Shown: positions 35,047 through 45,810 of the stretch, piece after piece
Position numbering within the stretch: the stretch's first letter is position 1
Layout: every line of letters starts with the position of its first letter
From: Nitrospirota bacterium
GTDB taxonomy: Bacteria; Nitrospirota; Nitrospiria; 2-01-FULL-66-17
Assembly (NCBI GenBank): GCA_040757335.1
Contig: JBFLXB010000011.1
Span: 23,047-87,046, forward strand
Length of the DNA: 64,000 nt
Direction of reading: 5' to 3'
Translations under genes and position numbers: made by a program
The notes under the pieces: model-generated
What the model was told of the DNA's origin: nothing
Database searches by the model: none
Seen by the model: the letters and a program-made list of their open reading frames with translations, nothing else

Positions 35047-35441
35047 AAGCGCACGCGGACGAGCGCAGCCGAGACGCTCAGGTTCGGCGTTTCGCCCGGC
35101 GGCGAAGTCACGGCAGGCTCGATCGCGGGCACACGCCACGTGAGCTGCCCCCGGTCGACGTTGATCATAGCGTAGCGCGCAACCTGGGAGAGCCCGTAGA
35201 TTGTTCCGGCGATCACGCCGATTCCCGCACCGGTGGTCATGTACTGGAGATGGTCGCCGGGGTCGTCGGTGAGCACCATCACCCCCGCTCCCACCAACGC
35301 GCCGATCAGCCCGCCGTAAAATCCGTCGACCAACACGTCGCCCATCTCGTTGTTCGCCGCGCGCGCCGGCTCCGGTGCCGCGACAACCAGCGCAGCCCCC
35401 AACACGAACCACCACGCGCTCATCCGAATCCTCCCCATCAT
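35043..35441 (-). CDS. Small exported protein with glycine-rich membrane-like segments
   Basis: A 132-residue protein with a signal peptide (SAWWFVLGAALVVAAPEPARA). It has two glycine-rich hydrophobic stretches: FYGGLIGALVGAGVMVL (about residues 42-58) and TTGAGIGVIAGTIYGLSQVA (about 69-88), reminiscent of glycine-zipper envelope proteins. No family recognised. Its ATG overlaps the ribD stop (ATGA), so it is coupled to ribD; its stop overlaps the convergent transglutaminase stop. No known link to riboflavin synthesis. Confidence 0.68.
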   Translation of the reverse strand: MMGRIRMSAWWFVLGAALVVAAPEPARAANNEMGDVLVDGFYGGLIGALVGAGVMVLTDDPGDHLQYMTTGAGIGVIAGTIYGLSQVARYAMINVDRGQLTWRVPAIEPAVTSPPGETPNLSVSAALVRVRF

Positions 35442-36529
35442 AGGTAACCCTCCACGATCACGTCCTCCCCCAATCGCCGGATCAACGTTTCCCGGAGCAT
35501 CAGGGCGTCGGTCAAGCGCTTCGGCGATCGCCCGCCGATCGCGCTGATCGCGTCCCGACCTCCCAGGAGTTTCGGCGCCAGCATGACGACGACTTTCTGG
35601 ACGACCCCGGACCGTAGGGCCGAGGCGTTGACCTCGGCACCGCCTTCGATGAGGACCGAGGTGATGTCCATCGCACCAAGCCGTCGCATCAGATCCCGCA
35701 AATCGACCATCCCGTCTCGGGACCTCGTTGTCAGGACACGCACGCCGCGCTGCTCCAAACGCCGACGGCGTACCGCCGACGCCCGACTGGTCGTCGCGAT
35801 GATGACCGCGGAGCCTCGGCGCGGCTTCAGGGCGCGGGCCGTCGGCGGGGTCGCCAACCGCTCGTCCACGATCACGCGGTGGGGGGTTCGCCTCCCTCGG
35901 CCGCCCCTTGCCGTCAGCTCGGGATCGTCCGCCAGGACCGTCCCCAATCCCACCAGCACCGCGTCGACTCGATCACGCAAACGATGGGTATAGTCGCGGG
36001 CCCGCGCGCCGCTGATCCAGCGCGATTCACCGCTGGACGTCGCAATCTTCCCGTCGAGCGTGGAGGCGATTTTCAACGTCACGAAGGGACGACCCGTTCT
36101 AATCCAGCGGGCATACGCTTCGTTCACGCGTTTCGCACGATCCCTGAGGACCCCCACGGTCGTCTCGATGTGGTGCTCGCGCAATCGCGCGATCCCTCGC
36201 CCCGACACGTTGGGATTGGGGTCCTCGGTGGCGATCACCACCCTGTTCGCCCCGGATGACAGAATCGCGTCCGTACAGGGAGGCGTGCGTTTGTCGAGGT
36301 GACAACACGGCTCGAGCGTGACGTACAACGTCGCGCCGCGAGCAAGGGTCGCGGCATTGCGAAGGGCGATGACTTCTGCATGGGGTTCTCCCGCCCGCCG
36401 GTGATACCCTTCGCCGACGATGCGTCCGCCGCGAACGACCACGGCCCCGACCGCAGGGTTGGGGCTGGTGCGCCCGCGCGCTCGCGCCGCAAGCGCAAGC
36501 GCACGACGCATGTACGCCTCGTCAGACAC
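35438..36529 (-). CDS. ribD: Bifunctional riboflavin deaminase/reductase
   Basis: A 363-residue enzyme catalysing the deaminase and reductase steps after GTP cyclohydrolase II. The deaminase domain (1-145) has the zinc sites HAE in GEPHAEVIAL and PCC in LEPCCHLDKRTPPC, plus the family start of the form SDEAYMRRAL. The reductase domain (about 150-360) has TLKIASTLDGKIAT, WISG and VLIEGGAEVN. Start is GTG 36529, matching family N-termini; ATG 36511 would cut into that conserved segment. The promoter places transcription only about 1-2 nt before this GTG. The rest of the rib pathway is absent here, apart from ribF at 42.3-43.2 kb. Confidence 0.95.
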   Translation of the reverse strand: MSDEAYMRRALALAARARGRTSPNPAVGAVVVRGGRIVGEGYHRRAGEPHAEVIALRNAATLARGATLYVTLEPCCHLDKRTPPCTDAILSSGANRVVIATEDPNPNVSGRGIARLREHHIETTVGVLRDRAKRVNEAYARWIRTGRPFVTLKIASTLDGKIATSSGESRWISGARARDYTHRLRDRVDAVLVGLGTVLADDPELTARGGRGRRTPHRVIVDERLATPPTARALKPRRGSAVIIATTSRASAVRRRRLEQRGVRVLTTRSRDGMVDLRDLMRRLGAMDITSVLIEGGAEVNASALRSGVVQKVVVMLAPKLLGGRDAISAIGGRSPKRLTDALMLRETLIRRLGEDVIVEGYL

Positions 36530-36537
36530 GGCCGACG

Positions 36538-36566
36538 ATTATCGGGGAACGCGTTGGCGCTGTCAA
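36538..36566 (-). promoter_or_regulatory. Near-consensus promoter abutting the ribD start codon
   Basis: TTGACA (36561-36566) and GATAAT (36538-36543), minus strand, 17-bp spacing. The expected start at 36530-36531 leaves essentially no leader before GTG 36529. There is no room for an FMN riboswitch between promoter and gene. Confidence 0.72.
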
Positions 36567-36641
36567 CGCGGGCGGGTCTATCCTCAGAACGGCCTCGGGA
36601 CATTCGGGGACCGGAGCCTCGTCAGGTTCATGAGGTTAGAG

Positions 36642-37448
36642 CTACTGGGATCGCGCCCGCGACAACCAGGCCCAGCGTCCCAGCGGGGGAGCCTCGACAC
36701 CCAGCGACGCCGTCAGCCTGCGCCGGAGCGCGTCTCCGTCCAAGTCCCGGTCGATTTCGCCGGCCGCGACCAACGAGATGGCACCGCTCTCCTCGGAGAC
36801 CACGATGGCCAGTGCGTCACTGTCCTCCGTGATCCCGATGGCCGCACGATGCCGAGTACCGGTTCCCGCCGCGTCGCCGCTGAGCGTTCGGGCGGAGAGC
36901 GGCAGGAAGCACCCTGCTGCGGCGATCCGACCGCCTCGCAAGATCACAGCGCCGTCGTGCAAGGGCGAATACGGGAGAAACAAGCTGATCAGCAGATCCT
37001 TGGAGAGCCGCGCGTCGATCACGGTCCCAACCTCAACGGCGTCCAGGAGTTCCTGGGTCCGTTCGATCACGATGAGCGCTCCGATCCTACGGTTCGCGAG
37101 CGCAACCGCGGCCTTGAGCACCTCTTCGACGGCCAAACGGGCCTCGGGCTCGGGCGTCCGGTGGGCGGGGAACTGCGCGATCGAAGCCAGGGCTCGTCGG
37201 ATCTCTGGCTGAAGGATAATCACCAGTGCCAGGACGAGTTCGGGCCACCAACGGGCAAGAGGCCAGTCGTTCGGGAACAGGCCAGCCCACTGGCCGAACA
37301 CCGCTCCGACAAAGACGACCCCCGTACCGGCGACGACCCGGCGGGCGCCGGGAGCGCGGGCGCGGATCGCGATCCAGATCAGTACCGCACCGGCGAGCGT
37401 CGCGCCCAGCAGATCAGGCCACGCGAGACCGAACGGCGACGCCGACAT
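36642..37448 (-). CDS. cdaA: Diadenylate cyclase (CdaA type)
   Basis: A 268-residue membrane enzyme making cyclic di-AMP from two ATP. Three N-terminal membrane helices (about 12-30, 38-55 and 68-82) are followed by the DisA_N/DAC domain with ALANRRIGALIVIER, the catalytic DGA at 165-167 in YSPLHDGAVIL and RHR at 199-201 in GTRHRAAIGI. It lies 3 nt downstream of folP, the common folP-cdaA pairing. No c-di-AMP phosphodiesterase or CdaR homologue is seen in the window. Confidence 0.95.
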   Translation of the reverse strand: MSASPFGLAWPDLLGATLAGAVLIWIAIRARAPGARRVVAGTGVVFVGAVFGQWAGLFPNDWPLARWWPELVLALVIILQPEIRRALASIAQFPAHRTPEPEARLAVEEVLKAAVALANRRIGALIVIERTQELLDAVEVGTVIDARLSKDLLISLFLPYSPLHDGAVILRGGRIAAAGCFLPLSARTLSGDAAGTGTRHRAAIGITEDSDALAIVVSEESGAISLVAAGEIDRDLDGDALRRRLTASLGVEAPPLGRWAWLSRARSQ

Positions 37449-37451
37449 CGC

Positions 37452-38348
37452 TTAGCCCGCTACGGGGTGGACCACGCGGGAGGGGCGTTTGATCGCCTCT
37501 ACCGTGGCCACCACCTGCGCCATCGCGTCCACGTCGTGGACGCGCACGATCGCCGCGCCCTGCCAACTCGCGATGGCCACGGCGGCCGCCGTGGCCATCA
37601 ACCGCTCCGCGGTCGGCCTAGGCGAGTGAACCCCGTCGTAGGCGAGGAAGGATTTCCGCGACGGGCCCACCACCACGGGGTAACCCAGCGCGCGGACACG
37701 ATCCAACCCCGCAAGGATCTGGTAGCTGTACCGGGGGTCCGCACCGACAAACCAGCCCAATCCAGGGTCCACCAGGATGCGGGCGTCGTCGATCCCCGCT
37801 GAACGCGCCGCGGCGATGCGCTGGCGCAGAAAGTCACACACGGTGTCGATGACGTCGTCGTAACGCACGTCGCGGCGGGTGGTGCGCGGGGTGGGGTCTT
37901 TTGCGTACATGAGAACGACGGAGGCCTTGGCCGCGGCCACCGCGCCGGCCATCTCGGGATCTCCCCGCAACGCAGAGACGTCGTTGACCATCGCGGCACC
38001 GGCGGCCAGCGCCTCGCGGGCCACGGCAGCCTTGGTGGTGTCGACGGAGACCGGCACGCGCAGTTCGCGCACCAGCGCGCGAACCACCGGGATGACGCGC
38101 CGTCGCTCCTCATCGAGCGACACGTCCTGGGAGTCGGGCCCCGTGGATTCGCCGCCCACGTCGATCCACTCGGCCCCCGCGGCCTCGAACCGCCGAGCCC
38201 GGTCCACCGCAGCGTCAACGGTCGTGGTTTGACCGCCGTCCCAGAACGAATCGGGCGTGACGTTCAAGATGCCCATTACCTGGGTGCGCTGGTCGTGGAC
38301 CACCCTGTCTCCATCAGTCTTGTGCGGCGCGAGGGTCGCCGAGCGCAA
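37452..38348 (-). CDS. folP: Dihydropteroate synthase
   Basis: A 298-residue TIM-barrel enzyme joining p-aminobenzoate to the pterin pyrophosphate in folate synthesis. The signatures are complete: VMGILNVTPDSFWDGG, IDVGGESTGP, PVSVDTTKAAVAREAL, MVNDVSALRGD, DPGLGWFVG, VVGPSRKSFL and the final RVHDVDAM. The start is uncertain. TTG 38348 gives the usual length before MGILN but has no ribosome-binding site; GTG 38303 has GGAG five bases upstream. It follows ftsH by about 33 nt and precedes cdaA by 3 nt. Confidence 0.95.
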   Translation of the reverse strand: MRSATLAPHKTDGDRVVHDQRTQVMGILNVTPDSFWDGGQTTTVDAAVDRARRFEAAGAEWIDVGGESTGPDSQDVSLDEERRRVIPVVRALVRELRVPVSVDTTKAAVAREALAAGAAMVNDVSALRGDPEMAGAVAAAKASVVLMYAKDPTPRTTRRDVRYDDVIDTVCDFLRQRIAAARSAGIDDARILVDPGLGWFVGADPRYSYQILAGLDRVRALGYPVVVGPSRKSFLAYDGVHSPRPTAERLMATAAAVAIASWQGAAIVRVHDVDAMAQVVATVEAIKRPSRVVHPVAG

Positions 38349-38381
38349 GACTTCACCGGGTTGAGAGGGAGGAGCTGTCCG

Positions 38382-40181
<1,800 letters not shown>

Positions 40182-40257
40182 GCAGACGTTGCCTCCTCGT
40201 CGCCCCTGCATCGCGGCACCTGCGCGCCCTCGACCGGCAGGGTCAGACGTGAAGCTG

Positions 40258-40287
40258 ATCTTACCACAGCGTTTTCCGGCTTTACAA
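40258..40287 (-). promoter_or_regulatory. Candidate promoter of ftsH-folP-cdaA
   Basis: TTGTAA (40282-40287) and TAAGAT (40258-40263), minus strand, 18-bp spacing, in the 135-nt gap after hpt. No heat-shock (sigma-32-like) pattern was evident. Predicted leader about 70 nt. Confidence 0.5.
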
Positions 40288-40316
40288 CACGGCCGGGCGG
40301 GCCGCCGCTCGCTCGG

Positions 40317-40853
40317 TCAATCCTGGTCGTCAACCTGATCGAGCACGGCGATGTAGGGCAGGTTGCGGTACTGGTTCTTGTAGTCCAACCCGTACCCCAC
40401 GACGTACTTGTTGGGGATCGTGAACCCCACGTACTCCAACGTGACGTTCACGGTCCGGCGTTCCGGCTTGTCCAGCAGTGCGCACACGCGCAAGGAATTC
40501 GGATGGCGCACCAGGAGCTTTTTCTTGAGGAAGCTCAACGTCAGCCCGGAATCCACGATGTCCTCGACCAGGATGACGTCGTGTCCCTTGATGTCGACCG
40601 TGAGATCCGAAATGACCTTCACGCGACCGCTGGAACGTGACGATTGGTAACTCGACACTACCAGGAAGTCCACCTCCGCCGGCACGTGGACGGCCCGAAT
40701 CAGGTCGGAGAAGAACGCGAACGCGCCCTTGAGCACGCCGATCATGACCACGTCGCGCCCTTGGTAATCTTCGCTGATCCTTCGCCCCAAGTCCTTGACC
40801 CGCCGGGCGATCTCCTGTTGGTTGATCAACGGTTTGCCGAAGACGCGTGTCAC
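40317..40853 (-). CDS. hpt: Hypoxanthine phosphoribosyltransferase
   Basis: A 178-residue purine-salvage enzyme making IMP/GMP from hypoxanthine or guanine and PRPP. The PRPP-binding motif is [14 protein letters not shown]. Other family stretches are [31 protein letters not shown] and [21 protein letters not shown] 40853 overlaps the tilS stop (GTGA). tilS-hpt-ftsH is a widely conserved order. Confidence 0.96.
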   Translation of the reverse strand: MTRVFGKPLINQQEIARRVKDLGRRISEDYQGRDVVMIGVLKGAFAFFSDLIRAVHVPAEVDFLVVSSYQSSRSSGRVKVISDLTVDIKGHDVILVEDIVDSGLTLSFLKKKLLVRHPNSLRVCALLDKPERRTVNVTLEYVGFTIPNKYVVGYGLDYKNQYRNLPYIAVLDQVDDQD

Positions 40854-42289
40854 GGTCTGGCTTCCTTTTGCCCCGGAACCCCTACGCTCGCGACTTCCAC
40901 CTCGATCGCCGGTCCTCCCGGTTTCGGGTGATACCGACGGTCACGGCGAAATCCCACCACCCACACCACGGCATCCCCTGCCGTCAGGACCGGGATCGCG
41001 GCCCGGCGCCAACTCGGCACTCGTTCATCAACCAAGAGATCCTGCACGCGCCTGCGGCCCCTCATGCCCTCGGGAAACACGTAGTCGCCGGGACGCCGAC
41101 TCCGCACACTTAGCATACCAGGAAGGCGGTCGCTGTCGAACGCCGCTTCCCAGCGTCCGAAGGGCCGGTTGCGCAGGAACGCTTCGGTGCGTCGAACGCG
41201 GACCACTACTCCCCACGCCGAGAGCCGGTACTCGCCTTCGCGTGCCAAGACCACCGGGAGTGCCGGAGCCCGCTCGATTTCGCGGGTCAGACGCACGCGG
41301 TTGGAGGCGAACTCGATCCGCAGACCCAGGCCCAGAGTGAGTCGTCCGGACGTCCGCTCGGCGCACCCGTGCGCCGCCGCGTCGATCCGCTCGGCGGAGA
41401 AATGGTCCATTGCGACGCCGAGCCCGGCCACGGCGAATCGAATCACCCGACGTCGAATCGCCATCGGGAGATCGCCCAGCGGCCGTTTGTCCAGATCCAC
41501 CCACTCCGGACCCGATTCAACCCGGACCCGATCACACGCCGCGCGCGCCGCGGCGTCGAGCCACGCGGCGTCGTCCGCCAGCAGCGCCGCGCTTCGAGCC
41601 ATCGCGTGCACGGCGCGGGGGTTGAGTGCCCGCAGGGCGGGCATCACCTCGCGGCGAACCCGCGCGCGGAGAAATTTGGGGTCGTCGTTGGAGGGATCCC
41701 GCACCGGGGTGACGCCACATTCAGCGACGTAGGCCTCGACCTCGGCCCGGGAGATCTCGAGCAGCGGCCGGATCACGCGTCCCCGGACCGCGGGGATTCC
41801 CGCCAGCGCGGTCGTCCCGGCACCACGCACCCAGCGCATCAGCACGGTTTCGGCCTGATCATCCGCGGTGTGCGCGGTGGCGATCCAGCGCGCACCTACC
41901 ACATCGGCCACGCGGTCGAAAAACGCGTACCGCGCGAGCCGAGCAGCCGCCTGTAGGCCGCGTCCGCGTGCGTCGATATCGCCGGTCGCCGCCGTCTCCA
42001 CGGTGCAGGGGACTCCCCATTGCTCGCCGATTGCGGCCACGACCCGAGCCTCCGCAGCCGATCGCTCGCCTCGTAGGCCGTGATCATAATGCGCCGCGTG
42101 CAGAACGAATCCTTGCTCGCTCGACAGCCGGTGAAGCACGTGGAGCAGCGTCAGCGAGTCCGGCCCCCCGGACACGCCGGCGACCACGGTCTCCCCGCGC
42201 GCCACCGGACCCAGACGAGTCAATGCGTCGCGCACGCGGTCCACGATCGCACCCTGCGTCCCGCGTCGGATGGCGGCGTGGGTGGTCAC
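40850..42289 (-). CDS. tilS: tRNA(Ile)-lysidine synthetase
   Basis: A 479-residue enzyme that modifies C34 of the AUA-reading tRNA-Ile to lysidine. The PP-loop SGGPDSLTLLHVL is at about residues 40-52. Other TilS motifs are HYDHGLRG, AHTADDQAETVLMRWVRG and RPLLEISRAEVEAY with DPSNDDPKFLRARVRRE. The C-terminal domain (about 380-460) contains RRPGDYVFPEGMRGRRRVQDLLVDE, cut short here, typical of the tRNA-binding region. GTG start 42289 overlaps the ribF stop (GTGA). Confidence 0.95.
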   Translation of the reverse strand: MTTHAAIRRGTQGAIVDRVRDALTRLGPVARGETVVAGVSGGPDSLTLLHVLHRLSSEQGFVLHAAHYDHGLRGERSAAEARVVAAIGEQWGVPCTVETAATGDIDARGRGLQAAARLARYAFFDRVADVVGARWIATAHTADDQAETVLMRWVRGAGTTALAGIPAVRGRVIRPLLEISRAEVEAYVAECGVTPVRDPSNDDPKFLRARVRREVMPALRALNPRAVHAMARSAALLADDAAWLDAAARAACDRVRVESGPEWVDLDKRPLGDLPMAIRRRVIRFAVAGLGVAMDHFSAERIDAAAHGCAERTSGRLTLGLGLRIEFASNRVRLTREIERAPALPVVLAREGEYRLSAWGVVVRVRRTEAFLRNRPFGRWEAAFDSDRLPGMLSVRSRRPGDYVFPEGMRGRRRVQDLLVDERVPSWRRAAIPVLTAGDAVVWVVGFRRDRRYHPKPGGPAIEVEVASVGVPGQKEARP

Positions 42290-43230
42290 GGCCGCCCGCC
42301 CCGCGCGGCCAGGGCCGCTCGCGCCGCCGCGACGTCACGACCGATCTGGGCGATCAGCGCGTGCGAGTCGGCGAACCGCTCTTCGCCTCGGATCCATCGC
42401 AAAAACGCGATGCGCAGGCGATGGTCGTATCTGGCGGTCTCCGGCCCGAACAGGTGCACCTCGACTTGGAGCGGGTGGGGTCCAAACGTGGGCTGCGAAC
42501 CGACGTAGACCACTCCCTCCAAATCCCGATCACCCGAAGACAGGTCGTCGATCAGCGCCGCGTAGATCCCGATTTTCGGCAACATCTGGATCCCGGGGCT
42601 GAGGTTGGCGGTGGGATAGCCCAGCGCGCGGCCGCGACCGTCGCCCGGCCTCACGACCCCCTCCGCCGCATACGGGCGGCCCAGCAATGTTTCGGCATCT
42701 TCCACCCGTCCCTCGCGAAGCAACCCGCGGATCGCGGACGAACTCACCATCGTGTCTCCCACCAAGACCGGCGCGCGGACCACGACCCGCATTCCCAGCG
42801 ACGCGCCGAGGCGCTCCAGGTCCTCCGCGCGCCCTTCGCGCCCCTTTCCGAACTTGAAGTTCCGACCCACGAAGACTTCGCGCGCCCCAAGCCGCTCCCC
42901 AAGGTCCTCTCGGACGAACTGCTCGGCGCTCCGCCGCGCGAACTCCAGCGTGAACGGGAGGACGAGCACCACGTCGACGCCCAACGCCTCCAGCAGCGCC
43001 AGCTTCTGATCCGTCGTGGTCAGCAGGGAGTGCGAGGCCTCGGGGTGCAGGACGCTGACCGGATGGGGATCGAACGTCAACACCACGCTGGTTCCGTCGA
43101 TATCCCTGGCGCGGCGCACGGCCTCGGTGATGATCGCCTGGTGCCCGCGGTGCACCCCGTCGAAGTTCCCGATCGCCACCACGGGGGTGCGGATCGGCTG
43201 ATCCGGAAGTCGCCGAAGAACCGTGGTCAT
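42286..43230 (-). CDS. ribF: Bifunctional riboflavin kinase/FAD synthetase
   Basis: A 314-residue enzyme that phosphorylates riboflavin to FMN and adenylylates it to FAD. The adenylyltransferase domain (1-185) has VAIGNFDGVHRGHQ, VVLTFDPHP, VGRNFKFGKGREG and SSSAIRGLLREGRV. The kinase domain (about 190-305) has GRGRALGYPTANL, the GIYAALI strand and TFGPHPLQVEVHLF. Length is normal. It is 37 nt downstream of hemB. Confidence 0.96.
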   Translation of the reverse strand: MTTVLRRLPDQPIRTPVVAIGNFDGVHRGHQAIITEAVRRARDIDGTSVVLTFDPHPVSVLHPEASHSLLTTTDQKLALLEALGVDVVLVLPFTLEFARRSAEQFVREDLGERLGAREVFVGRNFKFGKGREGRAEDLERLGASLGMRVVVRAPVLVGDTMVSSSAIRGLLREGRVEDAETLLGRPYAAEGVVRPGDGRGRALGYPTANLSPGIQMLPKIGIYAALIDDLSSGDRDLEGVVYVGSQPTFGPHPLQVEVHLFGPETARYDHRLRIAFLRWIRGEERFADSHALIAQIGRDVAAARAALAARGGRP

Positions 43231-43267
43231 TGCTTGGGCGTGCGCCCGATCGCTGGGTTCACGCCTC

Positions 43268-44260
43268 TCACGGCAGGACGCCGCCGTGGTCTCGCATCCA
43301 TCGCGCCGCCTCTTTCGCGTAATAGGTGACGATGAGATCGGCGCCGGCGCGCCGGATCGCGGTCAACGACTCAACCGCCACCCGCTGTTCCTCCAGCCAG
43401 CCCGCCCGCGCCGCGGCTTTGAGCATGGCGTACTCCCCGCTGACCTGGTAGGCCGCCACCGGACGACGGAAGGTATCCTTGACGCGGCGGATAACGTCCA
43501 GATACGGCATGGCGGGTTTGACCATGACTATGTCCGCGCCCTCCTCCAAGTCAAGCCCTGCCTCGCGCACGGCTTCGTCCCCGTTGGCGGGATCCATCTG
43601 ATAGCCGCGGCGATCGCCGAACCGCGGGGTGGATTGCGCGGCGTCGCGAAACGGTCCGTAAAATCCGGACGCGAACTTGGCGGCGTACGACAGAATCACC
43701 ACCTCGGAGTGGCCCGCCGCGTCCAGTCCCCGACGGATCGCTCCCACGCGGCCGTCCATCATATCGGACGGGGCCACCATGTCCGCCCCGGCCCGCGCGT
43801 GCGCGAGCGCCTCCGCCACCAGACGGTCCAGCGTGGCGTCGTTCACGACATGTCCGTCTTCCACGATCCCGCAGTGCCCGTGGTCGGTATACTCGCACAG
43901 GCACACGTCGGTGATCACTGCAAGCTCCGGCACCTGTTCCTTGAGTGCGCGCACCGCGCGAGGCACCACGCCGTCGTCGCTCGACGCCTCTGAACCCACC
44001 GCGTCCTTCGTGGTGGGGATCCCGAACAACAAGACGGCCGGAACTCCCAACGCCGCCACTTCGTGCGCGTCTTTGACCAGCAGGTCGACCGAACGTTGGA
44101 AGACCCCGGGCATGGAGGCGACCTCGCGCGACACCCCTGAACCGGGCACGACGAACAACGGATAGATCAAATTATCCGCGCGCAGGCTCGTCTCGCGCAC
44201 CATCCGCCGCAGCACCTCGCGACGCCGCAGCCTCCGGGGACGATCAATGGGGAAACTCAT
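43268..44260 (-). CDS. hemB: Delta-aminolevulinic acid dehydratase (porphobilinogen synthase)
   Basis: A 330-residue enzyme combining two 5-aminolevulinate to porphobilinogen. The zinc-type cysteine cluster is [13 protein letters not shown], indicating a Zn-dependent form. One Schiff-base lysine region is [15 protein letters not shown] and the other [16 protein letters not shown] 44260 has GGAGGGAG just upstream and overlaps the cobA-hemD stop (ATGA). The upstream continuation of the frame is an artefact. Confidence 0.97.
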   Translation of the reverse strand: MSFPIDRPRRLRRREVLRRMVRETSLRADNLIYPLFVVPGSGVSREVASMPGVFQRSVDLLVKDAHEVAALGVPAVLLFGIPTTKDAVGSEASSDDGVVPRAVRALKEQVPELAVITDVCLCEYTDHGHCGIVEDGHVVNDATLDRLVAEALAHARAGADMVAPSDMMDGRVGAIRRGLDAAGHSEVVILSYAAKFASGFYGPFRDAAQSTPRFGDRRGYQMDPANGDEAVREAGLDLEEGADIVMVKPAMPYLDVIRRVKDTFRRPVAAYQVSGEYAMLKAAARAGWLEEQRVAVESLTAIRRAGADLIVTYYAKEAARWMRDHGGVLP

Positions 44261-45810
44261 GGCTCCCTCCGATTCGTGGTCACGTGGGTGATCATCGCCT
44301 GCACGAGCGCGTCCATGGTTTGGCGTTGGGGCTGGATCGCCACCGCCAGTCCACGTTGACGCGCCCGCTCGGCCGTGGGCGGCCCCAGACACGCGACCAC
44401 CGCGCGGCTCATCAGCGCGGCGTCGTCCCCGAGCGCGTCCATGAACCCCGCGACCGTTGACGGACTCGTGAACGTCACGATGGCGCCGGGTTGCCGTCGC
44501 AGCGATTCTCGAACCCGATCCGGTAGTTGATCGACCAACCGGGTCTCGTAGACCGTGACAACATCCACTTTCGCTCCCCGCGAGGTGAGCGCGTCCACGA
44601 TCACTTCACGGGCGACTTTGGCCCGCGGGAGCAAGATCGCCGCGCCGGCTAAGGCTTCGTCGGCCAACGACGAGACCACGCCTTCGCCCGTGGATTCGTC
44701 GGCGACGCGGTCGGGGACGATGCCGTAGCGCCCAATCGCAGCGGCCGTCTTCTCCCCAATCGCACACACCCGCATGCCGCCCAACGCCCTCGCATCCGCG
44801 CCCCGCGCCAACACGCGGTCGAAAAACGCCGCCACCGCGTTGGCGCTGGTCAGGATCAGCCAGCGATAGCGGCCTAGGCGTGCGATCGCGGCGTCGACCT
44901 CCTCCCATGACTCGGGCGGGGCGATGCGGATCGCGGGCGCCTCGATCACGTCCGCGCCGGCCTCCAGCAGCCGCGCGACGAGATCCGCGGCTTGTGCTTC
45001 GGCCCTCGTCACGATCACCGTGCGGCCGAACAGCGGGCGGCGCTCAAACCAGTTGAGGCGCTCGCGCAGCCGCACCACCTCGCCCACCACGATCAATCCC
45101 GGGGGCTGAAGATCCAGTCGCGCCGCGTCGCGTTCGATCGTGTCCAGTCGACCGATGACGGTCTGCTGCCGGGGATACGTGCCCCAGCGGATCACCGCCA
45201 CGGGGGTATCCGGCGGCCGTCCCCGCTCCAGCAACCGGTCAGCGATCTCGGCCAGGTGGGTCATCCCCATGACGAATACCAAGGTTCCGCTGGTAAGCGC
45301 GAGGTCCTCCCAAGGGATGGCTGATTCACCCCTACCCGCGTCTTCATGGCCGGTGGTGATGACCACGGTGGTGGCCGCCCCCCGGTGCGTCAACGGAATC
45401 CCGGCGTAGGCGGGCACCGCCACCACCGACGACACGCCCGGCACCACCTCGAACGGCACCCCTGCCTCGGCCAGCGCCAGCGCCTCTTCCCCCCCGCGTC
45501 CGAACACGAACGGGTCACCCCCTTTGAGTCGCGCCACCACCCTACCCTGTCGAGCCCGGGCGATCAACAGGGCGTTGATCGCCTCTTGGGTAAACCGCTG
45601 GGCGCCTTTGCGCTTGCCCGCGTCCACGATCTCCGCCCCCGGCGCGGCTTCCGCCAGCACGGCGGGGTGAACCAAATAATCGTAGACCACGACGTGGGCA
45701 CGCCGCAAACACTCACGCCCGCGCACGGTGAGGAGTCCCGGATCTCCGGGACCCGCGCCAATCAGGTACACCATTCCCGGGCTGGCGCCGGCGTCATCCG
45801 GATTCGGCAT
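44257..45810 (-). CDS. cobA-hemD: Uroporphyrinogen-III C-methyltransferase / uroporphyrinogen-III synthase fusion
   Basis: A 517-residue fusion. The N-terminal part (about 12-255) is a SUMT/CobA methyltransferase: [38 protein letters not shown] cut here, [17 protein letters not shown] and TLVFVMGM. It leads to precorrin-2 for sirohaem or cobalamin. The C-terminal part (about 260-510) is a HemD synthase with [26 protein letters not shown] and [13 protein letters not shown]. The start is uncertain: ATG 45810 overlaps hemC by 17 nt, while ATG 45774 (MVYLIG) is the more conserved end. Such fusions are common in haem operons of several phyla. Confidence 0.95.
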   Translation of the reverse strand: MPNPDDAGASPGMVYLIGAGPGDPGLLTVRGRECLRRAHVVVYDYLVHPAVLAEAAPGAEIVDAGKRKGAQRFTQEAINALLIARARQGRVVARLKGGDPFVFGRGGEEALALAEAGVPFEVVPGVSSVVAVPAYAGIPLTHRGAATTVVITTGHEDAGRGESAIPWEDLALTSGTLVFVMGMTHLAEIADRLLERGRPPDTPVAVIRWGTYPRQQTVIGRLDTIERDAARLDLQPPGLIVVGEVVRLRERLNWFERRPLFGRTVIVTRAEAQAADLVARLLEAGADVIEAPAIRIAPPESWEEVDAAIARLGRYRWLILTSANAVAAFFDRVLARGADARALGGMRVCAIGEKTAAAIGRYGIVPDRVADESTGEGVVSSLADEALAGAAILLPRAKVAREVIVDALTSRGAKVDVVTVYETRLVDQLPDRVRESLRRQPGAIVTFTSPSTVAGFMDALGDDAALMSRAVVACLGPPTAERARQRGLAVAIQPQRQTMDALVQAMITHVTTNRREP

